From positions 62,001-126,000 of the forward strand of contig CAVUAD010000012.1 in the NCBI GenBank assembly GCA_963739355.1: a DNA stretch of 64,000 nt, written 5' to 3'. Position 1 is the stretch's first letter. Every line of letters begins with the position of its first letter. Below, piece by piece: positions 46,183 through 53,327 of the stretch. The notes under the pieces are model-generated. The model had not been told where the DNA came from. It saw only the letters and a list, made by a program, of their open reading frames with translations, and did not search any database. Made by a program: the position numbers and the translations under genes. The stretch comes from JAWVFM01 sp963739355 (lineage in GTDB: Bacteria > Actinomycetota > Thermoleophilia > Solirubrobacterales > 70-9).

Positions 46183-47133
46183 ATGTACCACTACGATGAC
46201 AGTGGGTACCTGGGAATGAGCACGGAAGAGACAGCGCGGGATTCTGAACGAACCAGTCCTGCGCCGGCCTCCGACGTCGCGCAACCGGGCGGCCCGCGTT
46301 TTCGGCGGTTCTCCAAAGACGTCGAGACCTTCAATGCTGTGAGCAACCGACTCGTTTACGAGACCGATGCCGAGATCCGGCACTACCGTGGTCATACGGA
46401 TCTGAAGCCCGATGAGCGGGTCATGCTCGAGCGCCTCCGCGATCGATGGCACGAGATCGACGTTCTTGACGTCGGCGTCGGGGCAGGCCGCACGGCCTAC
46501 ACGTTCGGCGCCATCTGCCGCCGTTACGTCGGGATCGACTACTCGACGGCGATGATCGAGCTCTGCCGCGCGTCGATCCAAGAGAGCGAGCGTCTTCAGC
46601 TCCTGGTCGCCGACGCGCGTGACCTCTCGCAGTTCGACTCCGGAAGCTTCGGATTCATCATGTTCACGAGCAACGGCCTGGACGCCGTCGACGCGGAAGA
46701 GCGACCCGTCGCGCTCGGCGAGCTGCGCCGGGTCCTCAGCGACGACGGGTGCCTGATGCTCTCCTCGCACTCCCTGAACGCCCTTCCGATCCGCGCTCCG
46801 CGCCGGCTTCCGTCGCTGCGCCAGCCGCCCAGCACGCTGCTGCGCGCCATGCGCGACTTCGCGAGAGACACGCGAGCAGCTATCAAGTACCGCCGCGCGA
46901 ACCGTTGGCTCGACCTGGATGCAGCCCGAGAGCGCGGGTGGGGAATCGCGCGTGATCAGGGCCACGACTTCTCCCTCGCCCACTACTACGCGACCGCCGA
47001 GACCCAGATCCGCCAGTTCCGCGACGCCGACCTCGAGGTCACGGACGTCCTCAACGCGGCGGGCAAGCCGGTGGATCCGGCCGACCCCGGCGAGGACCCG
47101 TCGCTCAGCTACATCTGCCGCCCGCTGGGCTGA
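46183..47133 (+). CDS. Class I SAM-dependent methyltransferase
   Basis: 316 residues (or 305 from ATG 46216). SAM-binding motif I DVLDVGVGAGRTAYTFG, then VGIDYSTAMIELCR and LLVADARDLSQFDSGSFGFI (motif II), and LRRVLSDDGCLMLSSHS (post-II). Substrate unknown; the C-terminal part AIKYRRANRWLDLDAARERG and YYATAETQIRQFRDADLE is as in small-molecule methyltransferases. No clear Shine-Dalgarno at either start. Confidence 0.88.
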   Translation: MYHYDDSGYLGMSTEETARDSERTSPAPASDVAQPGGPRFRRFSKDVETFNAVSNRLVYETDAEIRHYRGHTDLKPDERVMLERLRDRWHEIDVLDVGVGAGRTAYTFGAICRRYVGIDYSTAMIELCRASIQESERLQLLVADARDLSQFDSGSFGFIMFTSNGLDAVDAEERPVALGELRRVLSDDGCLMLSSHSLNALPIRAPRRLPSLRQPPSTLLRAMRDFARDTRAAIKYRRANRWLDLDAARERGWGIARDQGHDFSLAHYYATAETQIRQFRDADLEVTDVLNAAGKPVDPADPGEDPSLSYICRPLG

Positions 47134-47165
47134 TTCGGCCGACCAGGCATTAGGATCGCCGGAGC

Positions 47166-48404
47166 ATGGCGGCCACTGAAGACGATCTCAAGCACGTCCT
47201 CGTCTCCGAGCGCGACGTCTGGGCCGACGGCCCGCCTCACAAGCTCTTCAACCGGCTCCGCTCCGAGTGCCCGATCCACTGGACGGACCGCATCACCGAG
47301 TTCCCGGAGGAGGACGGCTACTGGTCGGTGACCACGGCCGATGACGTCTACGAGGTCAGCCGCGACTGGCAGACGTATTCATCCGAGCTGGGCGGGGTCA
47401 CGGCGGCGCGGGCGGTCTTCCCGCTCGAGCTCGCGCGCGCGATGTTCATCGGCATGGACCCGCCCAAGCACGACCGCGTCAAGGCGCTCTTCCAGGCCGG
47501 CTTCACGCCTCGCCGGATCGCCGCCCACGAGGATGCGATTCGCGAGATCACGACGGGCGTCCTCGACCGCCTCGAGGGCCGCGAGGAGTGCAACCTCGTC
47601 GACGAGGTGGCCCAGCCGGTGGTCGCCCGGGTCATCGGCAGCTTCATGGGCATCCCGCCCGAGGACGACATCGTCTGGGCGCGTCTCATGAACTCCGCGC
47701 TCGGCGCGGGCGACCCGGACCTCAACCCCGGTGGCCCCCAGGCGGTGGTCGACAGAGACATCCCGGAGATCTTCGAGCGTTGCAACAAGCTGATCGACGC
47801 GCGCCGCGAGAACCCGACCGATGACCTCACGAGCGTCCTCGTCCACGCCGAGGTCGACGGCAACAAGCTCGAGCAGCACGAGATCGTCATGGGGTTCTTC
47901 CTGCTCGTCGCGGCGGGCAACGACTCGACGAAGGCCACCTACTGCAGCGCGGTGCGCGCCCTGATCGAAAACCCCGACCAGCGCGACATCCTGCTCTCCG
48001 AGCCGACGCTGATCCCGAGCGCGGTCGAGGAGGCGCTCCGGATGTTCCCCGCCTTCGCCCACTTCCGCCGCACGGCGACGGCCGACACCGAGCTTCACGG
48101 CCAGAAGATCCGTGAGGGCGACAAGGTGGTCATGTGGTATGTCTCGTCCAATCGCGACGAGACTCGCTATGAGGATCCCCACAGGTTCGACGTCCGCCGC
48201 AACCCCGAGCACCAGGCGTTCGGTGCGGGCGGGCGGCACTTCTGCCTCGGCACCGCCCTGGCGCGGCTCGAGCTGCGCATCCTGCTCGAGGAGACGCTCG
48301 CCCGCTATCCGGAGATGGAGCTTGCCGGCGAGCCGACCTTCGTCGAGTCGCCTTTCTTAAACCAGCTGAAGACGCTGCCCGTCAGGCTCGGTTCGAGGGC
48401 CTGA
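47166..48404 (+). CDS. Cytochrome P450
   Basis: 412-residue soluble bacterial P450. Heme ligand loop FGAGGRHFCLGTALARLELR (Cys), I-helix oxygen-activation motif VAAGNDSTKATY (the usual AGxDT is AGNDS-T), ExxR in VEEALRMFPAF, and substrate region MDPPKHDRVKALFQAGFTPR. It resembles the CYP124/125/142-like steroid/fatty-acid oxidising group of actinobacteria, but the substrate is not certain. No ferredoxin or ferredoxin reductase gene is adjacent. ATG 47166, 33 bases after the methyltransferase stop. Confidence 0.95.
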   Translation: MAATEDDLKHVLVSERDVWADGPPHKLFNRLRSECPIHWTDRITEFPEEDGYWSVTTADDVYEVSRDWQTYSSELGGVTAARAVFPLELARAMFIGMDPPKHDRVKALFQAGFTPRRIAAHEDAIREITTGVLDRLEGREECNLVDEVAQPVVARVIGSFMGIPPEDDIVWARLMNSALGAGDPDLNPGGPQAVVDRDIPEIFERCNKLIDARRENPTDDLTSVLVHAEVDGNKLEQHEIVMGFFLLVAAGNDSTKATYCSAVRALIENPDQRDILLSEPTLIPSAVEEALRMFPAFAHFRRTATADTELHGQKIREGDKVVMWYVSSNRDETRYEDPHRFDVRRNPEHQAFGAGGRHFCLGTALARLELRILLEETLARYPEMELAGEPTFVESPFLNQLKTLPVRLGSRA

Positions 48405-48410
48405 GCGCGC

Positions 48411-49967
48411 TCAGTCGCCCTCGCCGCCGGGCGTGGCGCCGTGCTTGTCGTGGCCGACGGCGCGGCCGTGGGGCGGGCCGCCCGAGCCCGGAGGGGGTGG
48501 CGGCTGCCGGCCCGCCGCCGCGCGGGCCGCGTCGAGCTCGGCCTGGACCGTGGCCGTCTGGTTCGGGATCTGCAGGCGCTGCTCGAGGATGGGAATCGCC
48601 ACCTCGGGCTGTCCGTCCAGGCGGAGGGCGTGGCCGAGGTTGAAGAGCGCGTACGCGTAGTCGAGGCTGGAGGGATCGCTCTTCAGCTCGTCGACGGCGC
48701 GTTGGAGGATCGGGATCGCGGCCGCGTAGTTGCCCCGGTTGATCAGGTCGAAGCCCTGGTTGTTGAGCGCGACGCCCGACTGGCCCGCATTTGAAGCCGG
48801 CGCCGCGGGCTCGGTTGGCGTCGTCGCGGAGGTCACGACCGTGGTCGTGGTCGTTGTCGCCGGAGGCTGGGGCGAGCTCGCGTGCTTCGCCGGCGGTGAG
48901 CTCTTGCCCTTCCGATTGCCACCGGCAGCGGCGTGGTGGCGGGCGGGCTCGGGCGGGCCGCCTCCACCGCCGCCCGTCGCTGCGAGGACGATCCCGGCGA
49001 CGGCCAGCATGCAGACGGCGAGGGTCACGGCGGCGACCCGGCGCGACCACGGCAGGGCCGGGCGCGTGGCGCTCGGCCCGGGCGCGGCCGCGGGCGGCTC
49101 CGGTGAGGGCACCGGGATCACCTGTGTCGGCTCGGACACGGGGGCCAGGCCTCTGCCGATCTCCTCGACGAGCTCGCTCGCCGTCTGCTGGCGGAGGGCT
49201 GGATCGGGGTCCATGCCACGCTCGAGCGCCTGCTCAACCGCGGGCGGGATCTCGGGCCAGCTCGCTCGCAGGTCCGGGGGCCCGGCGAGAGTGCGGGCCA
49301 GGTGATCCGCGGGAGACGTCGCCGTCCGGGGCAGGGCGCCGGTGAGGGTGGCGAAGGCCAGGACAGCGAGCGAGTAGACGTCGCCGGCGGCCTCGCCCGC
49401 CGACTCGCCGGCAAGCCGCTCCGGCGGCACGTAGCTCAGGGTGCCGACGACCTCGTGCGTCTGCGTCACGCGGGTGACGCCCGCGCCGATCGCGGCTCCG
49501 AGATCGACGAGCTTGACCTGCCCGTCGTCGCCGATCAGGACGTTCGCAGGCTTGACGTCACGATGGACGATGCCGTTGCGGTGCGCGTAATCCAGCGCGT
49601 CCGCCAACGCCTGGAGGACCGGCATCACCTCGGCGGCGTCCATGTCTCCCCGGCCGATCAGCTCGGAGAGCGGCCGGCCGTGGACGTTCTCCATGACGAT
49701 GAAGACCCCGTCCTCGGCCGTGATCGCGTCGTAGACCATCACCAGGTTCGGGTGCGCGAGGGCGGCGCCGATCTTCGCTTCGCGCCGCAGCCGTCTCGCG
49801 TCCTCCTCGGTGCCGTCGGTGTGGACGCGCTTGAGGGCGACCTCGCGGTCGAGGACGACGTCCTCGGCAAGGAAGACGGCCGCCATGCCCCCCGAGCCGA
49901 TCCGTCTGCCAATCCGGTACCGCTCGCCGAGCAGGAGGCCGCGATGGATGTCGGTCGTCACCGCCAT
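48411..49967 (-). CDS. Membrane-bound Ser/Thr protein kinase with C-terminal tetratricopeptide-like region
   Basis: 518 residues. Hanks-type kinase about 15-275: Gly loop IGRRIGSGGMAAVFLAED, VALKRVHTD (Lys), GIVHRDVKPANVLIGDDG (catalytic loop) and KLVDLGAAIGAG, i.e. DLG instead of DFG. A single transmembrane helix (VAAVTLAVCMLAVAGIVLAA) near 320 is followed by a Thr/Pro-rich spacer and two TPR-like repeats (GVALNNQGFDLINRGNYAAA, LFNLGHALRLDGQPEVAIPI), not PASTA domains. ATG 49967 with GGAG upstream. Role and substrates unknown. Confidence 0.93.
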   Translation of the reverse strand: MAVTTDIHRGLLLGERYRIGRRIGSGGMAAVFLAEDVVLDREVALKRVHTDGTEEDARRLRREAKIGAALAHPNLVMVYDAITAEDGVFIVMENVHGRPLSELIGRGDMDAAEVMPVLQALADALDYAHRNGIVHRDVKPANVLIGDDGQVKLVDLGAAIGAGVTRVTQTHEVVGTLSYVPPERLAGESAGEAAGDVYSLAVLAFATLTGALPRTATSPADHLARTLAGPPDLRASWPEIPPAVEQALERGMDPDPALRQQTASELVEEIGRGLAPVSEPTQVIPVPSPEPPAAAPGPSATRPALPWSRRVAAVTLAVCMLAVAGIVLAATGGGGGGPPEPARHHAAAGGNRKGKSSPPAKHASSPQPPATTTTTTVVTSATTPTEPAAPASNAGQSGVALNNQGFDLINRGNYAAAIPILQRAVDELKSDPSSLDYAYALFNLGHALRLDGQPEVAIPILEQRLQIPNQTATVQAELDAARAAAGRQPPPPPGSGGPPHGRAVGHDKHGATPGGEGD

Positions 49968-50017
49968 CGGGTCTCCTACGCCCCTACCCAGGCGCCTGCA
50001 CTACTAACTGGAAGTTG

Positions 50018-50047
50018 CCGCGGTCGTGTCGATCTACACGACCGCGG
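50018..50047 (-). terminator. Perfect 12-bp hairpin between the small membrane protein and the kinase gene
   Basis: Arms CCGCGGTCGTGT and ACACGACCGCGG enclose a 6-base loop. A second near-palindrome, GGCGCAAATTGCGCC, lies directly beside it at 50050-50064. Both lie downstream of the gene ending at 50079 and upstream of the kinase start, on the transcript of the minus strand. No T-run follows, so attenuation rather than full termination is possible. Confidence 0.5.
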
Positions 50048-50078
50048 CCGGCGCAAATTGCGCCTGTGCCTGTGGTAC

Positions 50079-50213
50079 TCAGACGGTGCTTCTGCTGCGG
50101 CCCGAGAAGTAGAGCCAGAGGGCGACCAGGGCGAGGACGAAGATGATCGGGTGGACGATCACCCCGCCAGCGATGGCAACGATGAACAAGACGATTGCGA
50201 GTAGCAAGAGCAT
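50079..50213 (-). CDS. 44-residue hydrophobic membrane protein (lmo0937-like)
   Basis: Short but well-supported gene: start ATG 50213 with AAAAGGAGA upstream, two hydrophobic stretches LLLLAIVLFIVAIAGGVIV and IIFVLALVALWLYFSG, ending in GRSRSTV. Such tiny two-helix proteins (related to the lmo0937 family) occur widely and are stress-induced in several bacteria. Function unknown. It is below the usual gene-finder length. Confidence 0.75.
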   Translation of the reverse strand: MLLLLAIVLFIVAIAGGVIVHPIIFVLALVALWLYFSGRSRSTV

Positions 50214-50264
50214 CCGGTCTCCTTTTCCCAGCGGGCCCATCCATCGAGCCCAGTTGGCCGACTG

Positions 50265-50290
50265 TTACCCGGCGGGGCGCCGGATAAATC
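50265..50290 (-). promoter_or_regulatory. Possible SigB-type promoter of the small membrane protein
   Basis: On the minus strand GATTT, 15 bases, then GGGTAA lie about 50 bases before the ATG at 50213. This resembles the GTTT-N13-15-GGGTAT/A form of alternative general-stress sigma factors. Short motif match only. Confidence 0.3.
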
Positions 50291-50303
50291 CCGGGGCTGA
50301 GGG

Positions 50304-50795
50304 CTAGGCGGGGTCCAGGACGACGACCGGGATCTCGCGCCCGTCGGTCCGCCCCTGGTAGGTCTCGTAGCCCGCGTAGAGGTCGTTGACGCGGTCCCAG
50401 AGCTCGCCGCGCTCGGGCTCCGCCGCGACCCGCGCGGCGTAGGTGCCGGCGTGGCCGCCACGCCGCAGGAAGGTCACCTCGGGGTTGGCGCGGAGGTTGT
50501 GGTACCAGGCCGGGTGCCTGGTGCTGCCGGCATTCGACGCGACGAGGATGACCCGCTCGCCGTCGTCGACGTAGAGGAGGGGCGCCTCACGGTGCTGCCC
50601 GGACCTCGCGCCGGTCGTTCCGAGGAGGCCAACTGGCTGGCCGACGAACATGCCGAGGCGGCCGCGCGTCAGCTTCAGCAGGCGGCGGTCGACCGGGTTC
50701 GCGATGGTCACGGCGAACCAGCCGCCGAAGCGCGTCTGGGCGAACGCCTCGCTCCGGCGCTCCCACCAGGTCAACTCGCGACGCGGTCCGCTCAC
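50304..50795 (-). CDS. Deazaflavin (F420)-dependent nitroreductase family protein
   Basis: 163 residues of the DDN/FDOR split-barrel family: LTRGRLGMFVGQPVGLLGTT, REAPLLYVDDGERVILVASN and RHPAWYHNLRANPEVTFL are typical, ending in GREIPVVVLDPA. These proteins use cofactor F420H2 or bind fatty acids and quinones; F420 is mostly an actinobacterial and archaeal cofactor. GTG 50795. Substrate unknown. Confidence 0.93.
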   Translation of the reverse strand: MSGPRRELTWWERRSEAFAQTRFGGWFAVTIANPVDRRLLKLTRGRLGMFVGQPVGLLGTTGARSGQHREAPLLYVDDGERVILVASNAGSTRHPAWYHNLRANPEVTFLRRGGHAGTYAARVAAEPERGELWDRVNDLYAGYETYQGRTDGREIPVVVLDPA

Positions 50796-50828
50796 GCGTC
50801 GAGCCTATCCAGCCGATAGGTGTGTCGC

Positions 50829-51080
50829 ATGGACACCCGCGTCGAAAGAGTCGTGCTCGAGACGGGCCGGCACCGGATCACGGGCGATCTGACGATGCCC
50901 AAGGAGGGCTACCGCAGCCGCCTCTCCGACTTCCTCAACCGCGGCGACCTGGATTTCATCCCGCTCGTCGGCGTCGAGGTCGAGCCGCTCGCCGGCGGCG
51001 ACCGGCAGAGCTACGAGTTCCTGGCCGTGGGCCGCTCCCACGTCGAGCTCGCCTACCCGCACGCGGGCACCGCACAGTAG
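50829..51080 (+). CDS. DUF6812-like small protein
   Basis: 83 residues: RVERVVLETGRHRITGDLTM, GYRSRLSDFLNRGDLDFIPL and SYEFLAVGRSHVELAYP. It resembles small beta-rich proteins of the DUF6812 type in actinobacteria; function unknown. ATG 50829 is preferred, since the upstream GTG 50820 adds only three residues. Followed by the double palindrome at 51091. Confidence 0.75.
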   Translation: MDTRVERVVLETGRHRITGDLTMPKEGYRSRLSDFLNRGDLDFIPLVGVEVEPLAGGDRQSYEFLAVGRSHVELAYPHAGTAQ

Positions 51081-51090
51081 CCCACTAAAC

Positions 51091-51126
51091 GGTGTCAGAC
51101 ACCCTTAATTAACGGTGTCTGACACC
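51091..51126. repeat. Double GGTGTCWGACACC palindrome, copies B1 and B2
   Basis: GGTGTCAGACACC at 51091-51103 and GGTGTCTGACACC at 51114-51126 are reverse complements and flank CTTAATTAAC, so the whole unit is an inverted repeat centred on TTAATTAA, able to fold as one long or two short hairpins. Located between two convergent genes. Confidence 0.88.
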
Positions 51127-51128
51127 GG

Positions 51129-52163
51129 CTACGGGGCGAGGACGATCTTCAGCGCCTCGCGACGGTCGTACACCTCGTACGCCTCCGCCGCGTCGTCGAG
51201 CGCCATGTGATGGGTGACGAGCGGCGCCGGGTCGAGGGTGCCGTCGGCCAGGGCGTCGAGCACCGGGTCGACATGCTTGATCACGTTGGCGTGCCCCGTC
51301 TTCAGGGTCAGCGCCTTGATCCAGACGATGCCCATGTGGAAGTCGATGCGCTCCGCGTAGACGCCGGTGGCGGAGACGGTGCCCGCCTTGCGCGCGAGGC
51401 GGCAGGCAAGCTCGAGCGCGTCCGGGTGGCCGACCGCGTCGATCGCCGCGTCCACGCCGCGGCCCTCGGTTCCCGCCTTCACCCCGCCGCGGACGTCCGC
51501 CTCGGTGAGGTGAAGCGGCTCGGCCCCGAAGGACTCGGCCATCGCCAGCCGCTCGTCGACGCTGTCGATGGCGAAGACCCTCTCCGCCCCCGCAGCGCGG
51601 GCGGCCTGCACTGCGCACAACCCCACCGGGCCAAGGCCGAGCACGGCGACCGAGCTGCCGGCGCCAACCCCGGTCTCCGCGACCGCGTGGTAGCCCGTGC
51701 CCATGACGTCGCCGGCGAACAGTGCGACGTCGTCGGAGAGCCCGTCCGGCACCTTGCGCAGCGTCAGGTCGGCGTTCGGCACCAGCAGCAGCTCGGCCTG
51801 CGCGCCCTGAAGCGAGCCGAGCGTGGCGCCGTGGCCGAAGACGCGCCCGTGATCGCACTTGTGGAAGTCGCCCCGCCGGCAAAAGAAGCATGTCCCGCAG
51901 GCCGTGCAGTAGGTCCCGAGGACGCGGTCGCCCTCGGTCACCCTCGCGACGTCGTCGCCGGTCGCGAGGACGGTGCCGACGAACTCATGGCCGATGGTGA
52001 AGCCGGGCTCGATCTCGACCCGCCCGTGGTAGATGTGGAGGTCGGAGCCGCAGACGCCGCTGGCCTCCACCCGCACGATGGACTCGTCCGCGCCCCCGAG
52101 CTCGGGATCCGGCTTCTCTTCGACCCGCACCTCGCCGGGCGCCTGGAAGGTGACGGCTCTCAC
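51129..52163 (-). CDS. Zinc-dependent alcohol dehydrogenase family protein
   Basis: About 344 residues of the MDR superfamily. Catalytic zinc: ASGVCGSDLHIYHG (Cys) and TIGHEFVGTVLA (His, Glu); structural zinc: CTACGTCFFCRRGDFHKCDH; NAD(P)-binding AVLGLGPVGLCAVQAARAAG. Similar to threonine/glutathione-independent formaldehyde or sorbitol dehydrogenase groups; substrate unknown. GTG 52163 is preferred (MRAVTFQAPGEVR); GTG 52184 also in frame. Divergent from the SDR gene, the interval being filled by the hairpin cassette. Confidence 0.92.
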   Translation of the reverse strand: MRAVTFQAPGEVRVEEKPDPELGGADESIVRVEASGVCGSDLHIYHGRVEIEPGFTIGHEFVGTVLATGDDVARVTEGDRVLGTYCTACGTCFFCRRGDFHKCDHGRVFGHGATLGSLQGAQAELLLVPNADLTLRKVPDGLSDDVALFAGDVMGTGYHAVAETGVGAGSSVAVLGLGPVGLCAVQAARAAGAERVFAIDSVDERLAMAESFGAEPLHLTEADVRGGVKAGTEGRGVDAAIDAVGHPDALELACRLARKAGTVSATGVYAERIDFHMGIVWIKALTLKTGHANVIKHVDPVLDALADGTLDPAPLVTHHMALDDAAEAYEVYDRREALKIVLAP

Positions 52164-52189
52164 GGCCCGGACTCTACGCACCACTACCT

Positions 52190-52293
52190 AAACAGGGTCT
52201 GACCCTCTTTAGATTTGGTCGGGTCCAAATGAGGCGTCCCCACGCCTGAAACCCTCGACCAACCCTCAAGGGGGTCTGACCCCGTTTAGGGTT
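52190..52293. repeat. Four-hairpin intergenic cassette with GGGTCTGACCC palindromes C1 and C2
   Basis: In order: palindrome GGGTCTGACCC (52195-52205, with CTAAA/TTTAG flanks); stem ATTTGG/CCAAAT (52213-52230); stem AGGCGT/ACGCCT with CCCC loop (52232-52247); palindrome GGGGTCTGACCCC (52271-52283) enclosed by AACCCT (52261-52266) and AGGGTT (52288-52293). All sit between the divergent alcohol dehydrogenase and SDR genes. A mobile or regulatory function is inferred. Confidence 0.8.
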
Positions 52294-52298
52294 GTGCC

Positions 52299-53162
52299 GT
52301 GAGTGAGACCTCCAAGGCCGTCCTCGTCACCGGCTGCTCGAGCGGCATCGGGCGCGCGACGGCCGAACGGCTGGTCGGCGCGGGGCACACCGTCTACGCG
52401 ACGGCTCGCCGCCTCGACTCCATCGAGGACCTTGCCGCCGCCGGGTGCCGGACGCTGGTGCTGGACGTCACCGACGAGGCCTCCATGCAGACCGCGGTCG
52501 CCGCCGTCGAGGAGGCCGAGGGCGCCGTGGGGGCGCTGGTCAACAACGCCGGCTACTCGCAGTCGGGCGCCGTGGAGTCCGTCCCGATGGAGAAGCTCCG
52601 CAGCCAGTTCGAGACCAACGTGTTCGGGCTGGTGCGGATGTGCCAGCTGGTCCTTCCCGGGATGCGCAGCCAGGGCTGGGGGCGGATCGTGAACATCAGC
52701 TCGATGGGTGGCCGCCTCGTCTTCCCGGGCGGCGGGGCATACCACGCCACCAAGTACTCGGTGGAGGCGCTCTCCGACGCGCTTCGCTTCGAGGTGCGCG
52801 GCTTCGGAGTCGACGTGGCGATCGTCGAGCCGGGGCTGATCACCACCGAGTTCGGGAACACGGCCGCCGGCTCGATCGAGGGCACCGGCGAGGCGATGGC
52901 GTCAGACGACGCCTACGCGAAGTTCAACGGCACCGTAGGCGCCGCGACCAAGGCTGTCTACGACGGGCCGATGCGGCACCTCGGCGGTGGGCCGGACGCG
53001 GTCGCGAAGGCGATCGAGAAGGCGATCACCACCAGACGCCCGAAGACCCGCTACGTGGTGACCCCGTCGGCGCGGCTCGCGATCCTCCAGCGCAAGCTGC
53101 TTCCCGACCGGGCCTGGGATGCAGCGATGAAGACGCAGTTCCCGGCCCCGGGTCGCGACTAA
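52299..53162 (+). CDS. Short-chain dehydrogenase/reductase
   Basis: 287 residues, classical SDR. Nucleotide binding LVTGCSSGIGRATAERL, NNAGYSQSGAVE, catalytic Ser in IVNISSMGG and Tyr/Lys in AYHATKYSVEALSDALRFEV, then VAIVEPGLITTEF. A C-terminal basic extension of about 45 residues (TRRPKTRYVVTPSARLAILQ) is common in the group of retinol/steroid-type SDRs. GTG 52299, with AGGG just upstream inside the repeat cassette. Substrate unknown. Confidence 0.93.
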   Translation: MSETSKAVLVTGCSSGIGRATAERLVGAGHTVYATARRLDSIEDLAAAGCRTLVLDVTDEASMQTAVAAVEEAEGAVGALVNNAGYSQSGAVESVPMEKLRSQFETNVFGLVRMCQLVLPGMRSQGWGRIVNISSMGGRLVFPGGGAYHATKYSVEALSDALRFEVRGFGVDVAIVEPGLITTEFGNTAAGSIEGTGEAMASDDAYAKFNGTVGAATKAVYDGPMRHLGGGPDAVAKAIEKAITTRRPKTRYVVTPSARLAILQRKLLPDRAWDAAMKTQFPAPGRD

Positions 53163-53327
53163 CCCAGGCTTAAGATCGCGGCCGGGATCTTGCCTTAAGA
53201 TTCGTCAGGCCGCCCCGGGGTACGGGAAGTGGTAGACCATGCGGGCTCGCGCGCCGATAGAGCGCCCGAGTCGACCCATGTCGGACGTGAGAGAGAGGCC
53301 GCAAGGCCAGGAGGTCAAAGGGGTTAG

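Noticed and set aside
53169..53201. Direct repeats CTTAAGAT before the binding-protein gene as an operator
   Set aside because: Only eight bases, two copies 25 apart; not enough to claim a regulator site.
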